A stretch of DNA of 64,000 bases from Amycolatopsis pittospori (GTDB lineage Bacteria > Actinomycetota > Actinomycetes > Mycobacteriales > Pseudonocardiaceae). Both the position numbers and the translations under genes were made by a program. Positions 53,783-62,677 of the stretch are shown piece by piece (positions within the stretch are counted from its first letter, which is position 1; each line of letters opens with the position of its first letter). The stretch spans positions 62,001 through 126,000 of the forward strand of contig NZ_JACBXD010000001.1 in NCBI RefSeq assembly GCF_013870525.1. Direction: 5' to 3'. Under the pieces are notes generated by a model. It did no database searches. It was not told where the DNA came from and was given only the letters and a program-made list of their open reading frames with translations.

Positions 53783-54859
53783 ATGACCAGCAAAAACACC
53801 TCCAAGGCCTTTCCGCTGAACCTGCAGGAAGGCGACTCCGATCTGCTACTCGACGAGTTGCAGACACGGCTACGCGAAGGGCGACGCCTGTTCGCCGAAG
53901 TCGGCCAGATCCTGGCCGAGATCGAGTCACGTGGTGTCCGAGAACTCTTCGGGTACAACTCGATCGCCGTCTTCTACGAGCATGTGGCCCGGGTCTCCCG
54001 GGCCGAGGCACAGAAGGTGACCGGTCGAGCCCTGGCACTCAATTCGAGACGCACGCGCGACGGCACCTCGACTCCACCCGTCGCGCCCTTGACCGGAGTC
54101 GCAGCCGCCAAGGGCGTGCTGGCCGACGGCGGCATCGACCGGATCGTCACGGTCATGAAGAGGCTGCCAGAACACGTCGCGGCAAGTGCCCGGGCTGACG
54201 CCGAGAAGACTCTGGTCGACCTCGCCAGCGTCGCGAGACCTCGCGACGTCACGATTGCCGGAACCGACCTGATCGGACGTCTCGACCCTGATGGGAACAG
54301 CACCGATGACTCGACGCCGAAAAGCCCACGACGTGAGTTCTGGTTACGCCAGAAACGCACCGGCCGCTGGGACATGCGCGGCGACCTCGATTCCGAGACG
54401 GGCGCTCGCCTGAACGCGCTTCTGGTGCCCCTTGCACACCCAGTCCCGAGCGGGGACCTCGATCAACGAACACCGGCAGAGAGACGCGGCGATGCTTTCG
54501 CGGAGATAGTCGACCTTGCGGAAGGTAGTCCGAACATTCCGCTGCCCCGCCAAAGCTCAGAGCGGGCTACAGCGGAGTCCAGACCGGCGGAGTCGGCTGA
54601 GAAGGCGACGGCCTCCTCAGCGGCCGTCCAACCGCAGGCTCGGGACGACCGAGGTAGGCAAAGCGGCACCGTCGGCACGAAAGCGGACAATGCCACCGGA
54701 CGATCTCGGGACGTGGCACATATACGTTCCCCGCGGTGGTGGACACGACTGTCGAGATCGAGATCCGATGCAGAAGCCGCATCGACAACGCGAAACCGCG
54801 CACCGGCTCAGCTCTCCGAGGAAGACGCTAAGGCCCCTGACCTGCCCAGAACGGCCTGA
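53783..54859 (+). CDS. DUF222-like protein without HNH nuclease domain (probable remnant)
   Basis: 358 aa. The first 230 residues or so match DUF222 proteins (LLDELQTRLREGRRLFAEVGQILAEIE, AEAQKVTGRALAL, RRGDAFAEIVDLA). In typical family members a conserved segment and an HNH nuclease motif (CxxPxC, HxHH-type) follow. Here they are replaced by low-complexity Ser/Ala/Arg-rich sequence with no HNH residues. Codon use in that tail looks less regular. Likely a decayed or 3'-truncated copy. DUF222-HNH genes are often multi-copy and mobile-like in actinobacteria. Confidence 0.7.
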   Translation: MTSKNTSKAFPLNLQEGDSDLLLDELQTRLREGRRLFAEVGQILAEIESRGVRELFGYNSIAVFYEHVARVSRAEAQKVTGRALALNSRRTRDGTSTPPVAPLTGVAAAKGVLADGGIDRIVTVMKRLPEHVAASARADAEKTLVDLASVARPRDVTIAGTDLIGRLDPDGNSTDDSTPKSPRREFWLRQKRTGRWDMRGDLDSETGARLNALLVPLAHPVPSGDLDQRTPAERRGDAFAEIVDLAEGSPNIPLPRQSSERATAESRPAESAEKATASSAAVQPQARDDRGRQSGTVGTKADNATGRSRDVAHIRSPRWWTRLSRSRSDAEAASTTRNRAPAQLSEEDAKAPDLPRTA

Positions 54860-54900
54860 AGGCCACCATGCGGGCGCAAACCCGCACGATGACCTTCAGG
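54855..54900. terminator. Hairpin between convergent genes
   Basis: A 20-base stem (54855-54874 with 54881-54900, 17 pairs, loop CGCAAA) sits between the DUF222 gene and rpfB. Bidirectional terminator. The left arm overlaps the DUF222 stop. Confidence 0.75.
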
Positions 54901-54919
54901 AAGGGAGTGTGATCTGGCG

Positions 54920-56374
54920 TCAGGCCTTCTTGCCACAGTGCGGCCAAGCGCCGTAGCCACCGCGGTCGTCGCGGAGCTTTTCAGCGACAGCGATCTGCTG
55001 GGCTTTGCTGGCCTGGTGAGGGTAAGCGGCGTACTGCGCGCCACCGTAAGCGTCCCAGGTGCTCTTGTTGAACTGCAGACCACCGTAGTAGCCGTTGCCG
55101 GTGTTGGCGGCCCAGTTACCGGTCGACTCGCACTGTGCGATGCGGTCCCAAGCCCCGGCGTCACCGATGGGCGGGTCCGCCGGCTTCTTCGTGCCGACCT
55201 TGACGATCTTGGGCTTGGCCTCGGTGATGACCTCTTCGGAGACCTTCTCGCGCCCGACCTCTTTGCCGTTGCGCTTGGTGACCTTGTAGGTCACGGTCTT
55301 CTGACCGGGAGTGCCCGGGTCTTCGACCTTGGTCTTGCCCTTCTCGAGCTCCGGGTCGTCGACCTTCTGCTCGGGCGGGGCGATCTCCTCGTTCTGCTTG
55401 ACCATGGTGACGCCGGTCCGGCTGATGTGGACCTCGGCACCATCGACCAGCTTGACGTCGAGTCCACCGATGGCCTCGTCGTCCGGACCGAGGGTCATCC
55501 GCAGCTCACCAAGGAACTCCTTGGTGGTGACGGAGTTGGTCTGAACCTTGCGAGGCTCGTTCGCACCGTCGTAAACGGTGACGTTCTTGAGAGTCTTGAC
55601 CTCGACGGTGGCGCCTTCGAGCGGGAGCTCACCGTTCTGCGGGATCGAGGTCCAGGTGCCGGACTTCGCGAGATCGGAGCGGCCGAGCTGGTTCAGGGCC
55701 TCGTTGAGGTTCGTCGCACGAACCCAGGACTCCTGCGCTACGCCGTCGACGACAAGGTTCAGCTTGCGGCCACGCTCCAGCTTGATGACGCCGCCGTCGC
55801 CGACTTCGGCTTGCGGGGAGGGCGAGAGCGAGTCGTGGGCACCGACCGAAAGGCCGGCGTCTTCGAGGACCTCACCGACCGTGTCACCGAAACTGTGAAC
55901 GGTCTGCTGCTTGCCGTCGATGTCGAGCGTGACGCTCTTGTTCATCGCCATCGCGGCCGCGCCGCCACCCCCGAGGGTGAGCAGGACTGCCATGACGGTG
56001 CCCTTGAGGAAGCGCTTCTTCCAAACGCGGGTCGCGCTCGAGATGACCTCGTCCTTGGTCGCGGCCTTCATCGGCGCGCCCGCGGTGCGGTCCTCGGCCA
56101 TCTCGTCCGGAATGACGATCGGCGGAAGCATGGTGGTCTCGGCGCTGATGAGGCGGATCAGCTCGTCGACGTCGACGTCGATCTCGGCCATCAAGGTGTC
56201 GGCGTCGGGGCCGAGCGCAGCCAGGACGTCCTGGTGCGTGATGCGCGGATCGTCGGAGTAGTCAAGCTCGCCGTAGTGAGTGTCGCGGTCGAGCACGGCC
56301 ACCGAACCGGTGGAAGCGAAGGTGTTCGTCTCAACGCCAAGGCGCGAGGCATCCTGCCTACTGCTACCAGTCAC
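54920..56374 (-). CDS. rpfB: RpfB-like resuscitation-promoting factor with long cytoplasmic N-terminus
   Basis: Muralytic enzyme that wakes dormant cells, 484 aa. Domains in order: an acidic N-terminal region (1-120, no recognised domain), a membrane helix (about 124-143), three DUF348-like modules (about 150-310), a G5 domain (PGTPGQKTVTYKVTKRNGKEV), and the Rpf lysozyme-like domain (AWDRIAQCESTGNW, Glu catalytic, GGLQFNKSTWDAYGG). The usual RpfB signal peptide is replaced by a signal anchor after 120 residues. GTG start with AAAGGGA ribosome site. Neighbour of tatD/metG and ksgA as in M. tuberculosis. Confidence 0.92.
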   Translation of the reverse strand: MTGSSRQDASRLGVETNTFASTGSVAVLDRDTHYGELDYSDDPRITHQDVLAALGPDADTLMAEIDVDVDELIRLISAETTMLPPIVIPDEMAEDRTAGAPMKAATKDEVISSATRVWKKRFLKGTVMAVLLTLGGGGAAAMAMNKSVTLDIDGKQQTVHSFGDTVGEVLEDAGLSVGAHDSLSPSPQAEVGDGGVIKLERGRKLNLVVDGVAQESWVRATNLNEALNQLGRSDLAKSGTWTSIPQNGELPLEGATVEVKTLKNVTVYDGANEPRKVQTNSVTTKEFLGELRMTLGPDDEAIGGLDVKLVDGAEVHISRTGVTMVKQNEEIAPPEQKVDDPELEKGKTKVEDPGTPGQKTVTYKVTKRNGKEVGREKVSEEVITEAKPKIVKVGTKKPADPPIGDAGAWDRIAQCESTGNWAANTGNGYYGGLQFNKSTWDAYGGAQYAAYPHQASKAQQIAVAEKLRDDRGGYGAWPHCGKKA

Positions 56375-56438
56375 TGGGTCGTTCCCTTTCCCAAGACGTC
56401 TAGGAGCTCGACAACCGCTCCACAACGTCCTTCGTCTC

Positions 56439-56458
56439 GATGCGCACTTCGGCGCATC
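56439..56458 (-). promoter_or_regulatory. Hairpin in the rpfB leader
   Basis: GATGCGC/GCGCATC, 7-bp stem with 6-nt loop, in the predicted leader of about 230 nt of rpfB. Possibly regulatory. No known riboswitch was matched. Confidence 0.3.
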
Positions 56459-56606
56459 TCTAGAAGTCCGACACCCGCAGCCAGCGCCATCGTCACGGTT
56501 CCAGGCCGTACCGCTCCCGGTTCCGCTTCCCCGACGTGCACTGACGTGACTGTGGGCGTAACAGCCGGCAACCGCATTTGCGGGTACCGACCGGCACGAT
56601 CACGGG

Positions 56607-56635
56607 ACAGTAACGAACCTCGCCGGGTTGCGCAA
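56607..56635 (-). promoter_or_regulatory. Predicted rpfB promoter
   Basis: Minus-strand -35 TTGCGC (56635-56630), 17-bp spacer, -10 TACTGT (56612-56607). It predicts a leader of about 225 nt upstream of rpfB, inside the 335-bp gap 56375-56709, which holds no gene. Confidence 0.5.
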
Positions 56636-56709
56636 ACACCGCCCGGAGTGCCGTGACGTTGGTCACTCATCAAAGTGGACCATTGCTGATCACTAATGTC
56701 GCAGTCCGT

Positions 56710-57546
56710 TCAACTCGATGTGACTGTCGGCAATCGGAAGACCCGCTCGGCGGTCACACGGACCGATTCGGCCACCTCGTGGACCGCCTCGCCCCTGAAC
56801 GCCGCGAGGTGTCGAACGGTGTAGGCCGCGCAGTAGGGCTCGTTCGGCCGTCCACGGAACGGATGAGGGGTCAGAAACGGCGCGTCCGTCTCGACGAGGT
56901 ACTGATCCGCCGGAACTATCCGTGCCGCCTCATGAAGCCCGCGGGCGTTGCGGAAGCTGACCGTTCCGGCGAACGAAAGCACATATCCCGCGTCGATGCA
57001 GCGGCGAGCGATGTGCTCGTCCCCCGAGAAACAGTGGAAGACGACCTGCTCGGGTGCGCCCTCTTCCTCGAGGATGCGGAGGACGTCTTCGTGAGCCTCT
57101 CGATCATGAATCATCAGCGGCTTGCCGATCCGCTTGGCTAGATCGATGTGCCACCGAAACGCGTCCTGCTGGGCGTCGTGGGGCGAGTAGTCCCAGTAGT
57201 AGTCGAGGCCGGTCTCGCCGACCGCGACCACTCTGGACTCTTTCGCGAGACGCTCCACTTCGGATTTCTCGGATTCACCGAAATCCTTGGTACGCGTGGG
57301 ATGGATCGCGACGGCCGCCCAGACCCTGGCGTCCCAAGTAGACGCTTGAGCCGCCCACCGGGCGGCCGCGAGATCGTCGGCGACGGTGATCACCCGCGAG
57401 ACACCCGCACGCTCGGCGCGATCGACCATGGCAGTCACATCCGCCGCGGTGACCGCGCCGCACGCGTCGAGGTGGGTGTGCGCGTCCACCACCGAAACCG
57501 GCAGCCTGTCCGGAATCGGCGGGAGTTCCTTCTTCTCCGCACCCAT
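56710..57546 (-). CDS. tatD: TatD-family metal-dependent DNase/hydrolase
   Basis: 278-aa TIM-barrel phosphohydrolase: DAHTHLD metal motif at residues 21-27, GETGLDYYWD, IHDREAHEDVL, HCFSGDEHIA and ETDAPFLTPHPF. These cover the expected two-metal ligands. A conserved gene between metG and rpfB. It starts just before the metG stop region (ATG at 57546, metG ends 57554), so co-transcribed downstream of metG. Confidence 0.95.
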   Translation of the reverse strand: MGAEKKELPPIPDRLPVSVVDAHTHLDACGAVTAADVTAMVDRAERAGVSRVITVADDLAAARWAAQASTWDARVWAAVAIHPTRTKDFGESEKSEVERLAKESRVVAVGETGLDYYWDYSPHDAQQDAFRWHIDLAKRIGKPLMIHDREAHEDVLRILEEEGAPEQVVFHCFSGDEHIARRCIDAGYVLSFAGTVSFRNARGLHEAARIVPADQYLVETDAPFLTPHPFRGRPNEPYCAAYTVRHLAAFRGEAVHEVAESVRVTAERVFRLPTVTSS

Positions 57547-57553
57547 CAGCTGA

Positions 57554-59347
57554 TCACTTCGAAATCGGGGCCCATTCGGGACCTGTCTCGCCGAGTTCCG
57601 GGTCCAGCTTGGCGAACAACGGGGTCGGCTTTTCCAGCGGCTTGCCGACCTCGATCGGCACGGACTTCCAGCGCGCCTGCTCGGTCTTGTAGTCCCCGGT
57701 GATGATGGGGTTGATCCGACCTGGGATGTCGAGGTCCTCGACTTCCTGCAGTTCGGGCTGAGCCGCCCAGACCCCGGAGCCGCCGAGGGCCTCGTGCACC
57801 TTCTGAGCCGAATGAGGCAAGAAGGGGGTCAGCAGCGTGTTGGCGTCCGAGACGACCTGCAGCGCGGTGTGCAGGACGCTGTCGCGGCGAGCGGGGTCGT
57901 CCTTGAGCTTCCAGGGCTCCTGGTCGGACAGGTACCTGTTCGCGGCGGTGACGACACGCATCGCTTCGCTCGCCGCTGCCTTGAAGCGGGACCGCTGAAG
58001 GTGGGCGCCGGCGGTGTCGAAGGCCTTGCGCGACAGTGCCTTGAGTTCCTCGTCGGCCGCCGTGGGGGCCTCCGGGCGCGGGATCGCGCCGACGTTCTTG
58101 TGGGCCATCGAAATGGACCGGTTGACGAGGTTGCCCCACTCGTTGGCCAGCTCGAAGTTGGTCCGACGGACGAATTCGTCCCAGGTGAAGTCGGTGTCCT
58201 GGGTTTCGGGCCCCGCGACGGAGATGAAGTAGCGCAGGGTGTCCGGGCCGAAGTCGCGCAGGAAGTCGTGCACATAGATGACCGTGCCGCGCGAGGTCGA
58301 GAACTTCGAGCCGCTCATCGTGAGGAACTCGCTGGAGACGATCTCGTCGGGCAGGTGCAGCTTCCCGTACTTGCCTGGCTCGCCGCCGCGGTCGCCCTCG
58401 CCGTTGTGACCGAACAACAGAGCCGGCCAGATCTGGGCGTGGAAGGTGATGTTGTCCTTGCCCATGAAGTAGTAGGAGCGGGCGTCAGGGTTGTTCCACC
58501 ACTCCTGCCAGGCGTCCGGGTTACCGGAACGGCGCGCCCATTCGACGCTCGCGGAGAAGTAGCCGATGACCGCGTCGAACCAGACGTAGAAGCGCTTCAT
58601 CGGCTGGTCACGCCAGCCGTCCAGCGGGATCTTCACGCCCCAGTCGAGGTCACGGGTGATCGGCCGCGGCCGCATGTCGTCGATCAGGTTCTTGGTGAAG
58701 TTGAGGACGTTCGGGCGCCAGTCGGTCTTGCTGGACAGCCACTTGCCGAGGGTGTCGATGAACGCGGTCAGGTCGAGGAAGTAGTGCTCGGTCTCGACGA
58801 ACTTCGGTGTTTCACCGTTGATCCGCGACTTCGGGTTGATCAGCTCGGCGGCGTCGAGCTGGTTGCCGCAGTTGTCGCACTGGTCGCCGCGCGCGCCGTC
58901 GTAACCGCAGATCGGGCAGGTGCCCTCGATGTAGCGGTCGGGCAGGGTGCGGCCGGTCGAGGGGCTGATCGCGCCCCGCGTGGTCTTGGGCACCACGTAG
59001 CCGTTGCGGTGCAGCGCGAGGAAGATCTGCTGCGTGACGTCGGCGTGGTTACCCGTGGTGGTGCGGGTGAACAGGTCGTAGGTGAGACCGAGCCCCTGCA
59101 GGTCCTGGCCGATCTGTCGGGTGTACTTGTCGGCCGTCTGCTGTGAGGTCAGGCCTTCGTTGTCGGCCTGGACGGTGATCGGGGTGCCGTGTTCGTCGGT
59201 GCCGGACACCATGAGCACCCGGTTGCCGGCCATTCGCTGGTAGCGGGAGAAGACGTCGGACGGGACGCCGAATCCGGACACGTGGCCGATGTGGCGGGGG
59301 CCGTTGGCGTAGGGCCAGGCCACCGCAGTCAACACTGGGGTGCTCAT
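57554..59347 (-). CDS. metG: Methionyl-tRNA synthetase
   Basis: Charges tRNA-Met. It has 597 aa with [16 protein letters not shown] (HIGH motif), a zinc-binding four-Cys knuckle ([18 protein letters not shown]), KFSTSRG in place of KMSKS, and the C-terminal anticodon-binding domain. No tRNA-binding tail domain. The KFSTSR form is found in actinobacterial enzymes. Divergent from the PadR gene 62 bp away. Confidence 0.97.
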   Translation of the reverse strand: MSTPVLTAVAWPYANGPRHIGHVSGFGVPSDVFSRYQRMAGNRVLMVSGTDEHGTPITVQADNEGLTSQQTADKYTRQIGQDLQGLGLTYDLFTRTTTGNHADVTQQIFLALHRNGYVVPKTTRGAISPSTGRTLPDRYIEGTCPICGYDGARGDQCDNCGNQLDAAELINPKSRINGETPKFVETEHYFLDLTAFIDTLGKWLSSKTDWRPNVLNFTKNLIDDMRPRPITRDLDWGVKIPLDGWRDQPMKRFYVWFDAVIGYFSASVEWARRSGNPDAWQEWWNNPDARSYYFMGKDNITFHAQIWPALLFGHNGEGDRGGEPGKYGKLHLPDEIVSSEFLTMSGSKFSTSRGTVIYVHDFLRDFGPDTLRYFISVAGPETQDTDFTWDEFVRRTNFELANEWGNLVNRSISMAHKNVGAIPRPEAPTAADEELKALSRKAFDTAGAHLQRSRFKAAASEAMRVVTAANRYLSDQEPWKLKDDPARRDSVLHTALQVVSDANTLLTPFLPHSAQKVHEALGGSGVWAAQPELQEVEDLDIPGRINPIITGDYKTEQARWKSVPIEVGKPLEKPTPLFAKLDPELGETGPEWAPISK

Positions 59348-59409
59348 GCTTGTTTAGCCTACGGACGTCGTCTAAGGCATTGTTGTCCGGGAGAGGATCG
59401 GAGGCCTCG

Positions 59410-59997
59410 GTGTCCGCCACGCGTCTGCTGGTGCTGGGTGTCGTGCGCATGCACGGGAAGGCACACGGCTACCAGGTCCGGCGCGAACTCCTCTCGTGGG
59501 CGGCCGACAAATGGGGCAATGTCCAGCCTGGTTCGATCTATCACGCGTTGAAGAAGATGACCGCCGAAGGTCTCCTTGAACAGGTCGAAGACACCGAAGT
59601 CGGTGGCGGACCCGACCGGGTCGCGTACAGGCTGACCGAAGACGGGGAGACCGAGTTCCTCGTGCAACTCGGCAGGGCGCTGGCGAGCGACGACGTGACC
59701 GGTTACGCGCTCTCGGCCGCGGTCACGTTGATGCCGAGCCTGCCTCGCGCGCAGGTGCTGGCCCTGCTGAAACAGCAACTGGCGAATATGGAAGCGCACG
59801 CGCAATCGACCCATTACGCCCGCGAGCACGCGGTCGATCTGGGGAAACCGCAGCACGTCAGCGAGCTGTACCGGTTGTGGAGCGCTCACGCCGAGGCGAA
59901 CGTGTCCTGGATGCGAGATCTGATCGGCCGCCTCGAAGCGGGCGAATACGTGATGTCGGGCGAAGGGGACGCCGCGTTCGGCGAGCCACCCCGGTAA
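59410..59997 (+). CDS. PadR-family transcriptional regulator
   Basis: 195 aa. A winged-helix domain (RMHGKAHGYQVRRELL, WGNVQPGSIYHALKKMTAEGLLEQVE, RVAYRLTEDGE) is followed by a C-terminal dimerisation helix region. It lies directly upstream of a DrrAB-type exporter, the usual PadR target, and two inverted repeats lie between them. GTG start with GGAGG at 6-base spacing. An ATG at 59350 in frame is rejected because it lacks a ribosome site. Confidence 0.92.
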   Translation: MSATRLLVLGVVRMHGKAHGYQVRRELLSWAADKWGNVQPGSIYHALKKMTAEGLLEQVEDTEVGGGPDRVAYRLTEDGETEFLVQLGRALASDDVTGYALSAAVTLMPSLPRAQVLALLKQQLANMEAHAQSTHYAREHAVDLGKPQHVSELYRLWSAHAEANVSWMRDLIGRLEAGEYVMSGEGDAAFGEPPR

Positions 59998-60010
59998 TCA
60001 AATTTGACTA
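59995..60010. promoter_or_regulatory. Candidate PadR operator 1
   Basis: TAATCAAATTTGACTA, an imperfect dyad overlapping the PadR stop codon. Very close to operator 2, and 51 bp from it center to center. Confidence 0.55.
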
Positions 60011-60044
60011 CGGAACGACTCCTGAGGCACAGTGCAGCTTCCAA

Positions 60045-60062
60045 CTAGTCAAGTTTGACTAG
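60045..60062. promoter_or_regulatory. Candidate PadR operator 2
   Basis: Perfect dyad CTAGTCAA-GT-TTGACTAG, 22 bases before the exporter ATG. Two such sites bracket the exporter's probable promoter, suggesting DNA looping or cooperative repression. Confidence 0.6.
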
Positions 60063-60084
60063 CTGGATCCAGAAAGGGGTACTC

Positions 60085-61095
60085 ATGATCAAGGCACGCG
60101 GCCTTGAGCGGCGGTTCCGCCGGAAGGGCCGCAATGGGGGCGAGGTCCACGCCGTCAAGGGCGTCGACCTCGACGTATCGGCCGGAGAACTGGTCGGCTT
60201 CCTCGGACCGAACGGCGCGGGCAAGACCACGACCCTGCGGATGCTGACCACGCTGCTCAAGCCCACCGCGGGCGAGGCGACGGTCGGCGGCTGCGATCTG
60301 CTCGCCGACCCGCTGGGGGTGCGCCGGCGAATCGGCTACGTCGCCCAGGGCGGTGGCACCGCACCGGAAAGCAAGGTCGTCGAGGAGATCGAGTTCCAGG
60401 GACGGCTGTACCGGATGAGCAAGGCGGACGCGCTCGCGCGTGGGGCCACGCTCGCCGAGCAGCTCGACCTCGCCGGACTCGACCAGCGGGCGACCAAGAC
60501 GCTGTCGGGCGGGCAGCGCCGTCGTCTCGACATCGCCCTCGGGCTGATCCACTCGCCTGGGCTCGTCTTCCTCGACGAGCCGTCGACGGGGCTCGACCCG
60601 CAGAGCCGCGCGAACCTGTGGGACCACATCCGCAGGCTCCGCGACGAGCAGGGAGTCACGGTCTTCCTGACCACGCATTACCTGGACGAGGCGGACGCGC
60701 TTTCCGACCGGCTGATCGTCATCGACGACGGGAAGATCGTCGCCGAGGGCACGCCGGATTCACTGAAGGCACGGGTGTCCGGCGACAGCGTCGTCATCGG
60801 GGTTCCACCGGAGTCGGCAGCGGAGACCGCGGAGGTCGCGGGCAGACTCAAGGGCGCGCACGAAATGGCCGTCACCGACGGCATGGTGCGTTTCCGGGTG
60901 CCGCGCGGGGACACCGCGATGCCCGAGTTGCTGCGCGCGCTGGACGCGCGTGGCATCACGATGACGTCCATGCAGGTGCACCGTCCGACGCTCGACGACG
61001 TCTTCCTGACATTGACGGGGCGAAGCCTGCGCGACGCCGAAGAGGGCGCGCCGCTCGACGACGCTCCGGAAAAGGAGACGACGCATGTTGCATGA
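60085..61095 (+). CDS. DrrA-type ABC exporter ATPase
   Basis: 336-aa ATPase of the daunorubicin-resistance type: Walker A GPNGAGKTT, LSGGQRRR, Walker B VFLDEPSTGLDP, TTHYLDEAD. The C-terminal extension (about residues 235-336, PTLDDVFLTLTGRSLRD) is typical of DrrA proteins. ATG at 60085 with AAGGGG ribosome site. PadR-controlled. Its end overlaps the permease by 11 bases. Substrate unknown. Confidence 0.93.
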   Translation: MIKARGLERRFRRKGRNGGEVHAVKGVDLDVSAGELVGFLGPNGAGKTTTLRMLTTLLKPTAGEATVGGCDLLADPLGVRRRIGYVAQGGGTAPESKVVEEIEFQGRLYRMSKADALARGATLAEQLDLAGLDQRATKTLSGGQRRRLDIALGLIHSPGLVFLDEPSTGLDPQSRANLWDHIRRLRDEQGVTVFLTTHYLDEADALSDRLIVIDDGKIVAEGTPDSLKARVSGDSVVIGVPPESAAETAEVAGRLKGAHEMAVTDGMVRFRVPRGDTAMPELLRALDARGITMTSMQVHRPTLDDVFLTLTGRSLRDAEEGAPLDDAPEKETTHVA

Positions 61096-61849
61096 CACCT
61101 GGTTGATCTTCCGGCGGGACATGCTCGCGGCGATGCGCAACCCGACCTGGATCATGATCGGCATCATGCAGCCGTTGCTGTATCTGTTCTTCTTCGGGCC
61201 ACTCCTGGTGAAGGCGCTCAACGCACAGGGGCTGTCCGATGTGGACGGATGGATGATCTTCACTCCGGCGATCATCGCGCAGCTCGCCCTGTTCGGCAGT
61301 TCCTTCGTCGGGTTCGGGCTCCTCGCGGAATTCCGTTCCGGCGTGGTCGAGCGAATGCGGGTCACGCCGGTGAGCCGGGTGGCTCTGTTGCTGGGCAAGG
61401 TGCTCGCCAACGCGCTGCAGACGGTCGTGCAGGCGTTGATCATCATCGCGTTGGCGTATCTGGTCTTCGACCTGAACGCCCCATTCGGCGGCGTCGTGCT
61501 CAGCCTGGTGATCGTCTTCCTTCTGTCGGTCACGCTGGCGTCATGCTCCTACGCCCTCGCCCTGACCCTCAAGAGCGAGGACGCGTTCCCGGCTTTGCTC
61601 AACGCGGTTCTCATGCCGTTGCTGCTGCTTTCCGGAATCCTCATCCCGATCACCGCGGGGTCGGCGCCGGATTGGCTGTACACGATTTCCCGCATCAATC
61701 CCTTCCGGCATGTGGTGGATGTCGAGCGGAACAGTTTCCGCGGCGACTTCTCGATGGACGCACTGTTCACCGGCAGCGTCGTGGTGCTGGTGATGGCGGT
61801 TCTGGCCATCTGGTGGGGCTCACGGACCTTCCAACGCGAGAACGCCTGA
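61085..61849 (+). CDS. DrrB-type ABC exporter permease
   Basis: 254-aa ABC-2 permease with six helices: LIFRRDMLAAMRNPTW before helix 1, the conserved GVVERMRVTPVSR loop, and LLLLSGILIPI, then INPFRHVVDVER. Pairs with the upstream DrrA-type ATPase. Followed by a hairpin terminator. Confidence 0.93.
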   Translation: MLHDTWLIFRRDMLAAMRNPTWIMIGIMQPLLYLFFFGPLLVKALNAQGLSDVDGWMIFTPAIIAQLALFGSSFVGFGLLAEFRSGVVERMRVTPVSRVALLLGKVLANALQTVVQALIIIALAYLVFDLNAPFGGVVLSLVIVFLLSVTLASCSYALALTLKSEDAFPALLNAVLMPLLLLSGILIPITAGSAPDWLYTISRINPFRHVVDVERNSFRGDFSMDALFTGSVVVLVMAVLAIWWGSRTFQRENA

Positions 61850-61860
61850 GACACGCTGAA

Positions 61861-61909
61861 CCGAAAGGTCACCTTGCGGCCGCTCCGCGGACGTAGGGTG
61901 ACCTTTCGG
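61861..61909 (+). terminator. Terminator after the DrrB-type gene
   Basis: A 13-bp perfect outer stem (61861-61873 with 61897-61909) with GC-rich inner loop. The arms contain AAGGTCACC, related to the GGACCTTT palindromes elsewhere in the window. Confidence 0.75.
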
Positions 61910-61936
61910 GCGTACTGGGGCGAAATTCGAGGGCGA

Positions 61937-62557
61937 GTGACTTTGATCGATCCGGAAGGTGAACACGGCGTCACCCTGTCCCACCGGGAGACGGTGACGG
62001 ACTGGGCGGCGGTGCGTGGCGCCGACATCCGGTTCGCCTCGGTCACCGTCAGCGAGAACACCAACTGGCGTGACGTCGCCGCGGAACGCAATCTGGCGGG
62101 CGCGCAGCACGCCGGCATCCACACCGGCGCCCGGCACTACGCCCGTCCCGGCGCCGTCCACGATCAGGCCGACCATTTCGTCCGGACCGCAAGCGCGCTC
62201 GGCGCCTTCGCGCCCGGTTCGCTCGCGCCGGCGCTCGAAGTCGAGGCGCCCAGCGTCGACGACCGGTTCATCAAGGCGTGGATCAAACACGTCAGGCACG
62301 CGGCCCGCGTCGAACGCGTCCTGGTGTACGCCGGGCTCGACTGCTGGACGAACCGCCTGCACCCGGACAAATGGGCGGACAGCGAAGTGGTGTTGTGGCT
62401 GGTCAGGCACAACGAGATCCCGGGTCGGCCGGGGTGGTTCCACTCCCGGCTGGGTCTGCATCAACACGGTTTCGGCACGGGACTGCCCGGAGTCGAAGGA
62501 CCGATCGCGCAGGACGCCGTGGTCTATCCCTTCACGCTCGCGGACTTCCTCTTGTAG
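61937..62557 (+). CDS. GH25 (lysozyme)-like protein with altered active site
   Basis: 206 aa, cytoplasmic (no signal seen). Strand/helix pattern and several positions match GH25 muramidases: WAAVRGADIRFASVTVSENTNW, AGAQHAGIHTGARHYARPGA, QADHFVRTASALGAF. However, the first catalytic segment (normally GIDVSHxQ) reads GVTLSH, and the normal DxE pair (LDVE) reads LEVE, so at least one catalytic Asp is replaced. Likely a non-hydrolytic relative or substrate-shifted enzyme. GTG start with GAGGG upstream. Confidence 0.65.
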   Translation: MTLIDPEGEHGVTLSHRETVTDWAAVRGADIRFASVTVSENTNWRDVAAERNLAGAQHAGIHTGARHYARPGAVHDQADHFVRTASALGAFAPGSLAPALEVEAPSVDDRFIKAWIKHVRHAARVERVLVYAGLDCWTNRLHPDKWADSEVVLWLVRHNEIPGRPGWFHSRLGLHQHGFGTGLPGVEGPIAQDAVVYPFTLADFLL

Positions 62558-62677
62558 GGATCCACCCGTGACGACGGGTGTGCGGCACGTCACCGAACCC
62601 CTCGCCCGTGGTCGCGGTTGTCACTTTCCGGGCGGCGCGGGTTGCCTTTTCGCCCGGCCGGGCAGCGACAATGTCGC

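Noticed and set aside
56375..56709. c-di-AMP (ydaO) riboswitch before rpfB
   Set aside because: The conserved ydaO blocks as I know them are not present in order. Only scattered GGGGAA-like pieces occur.
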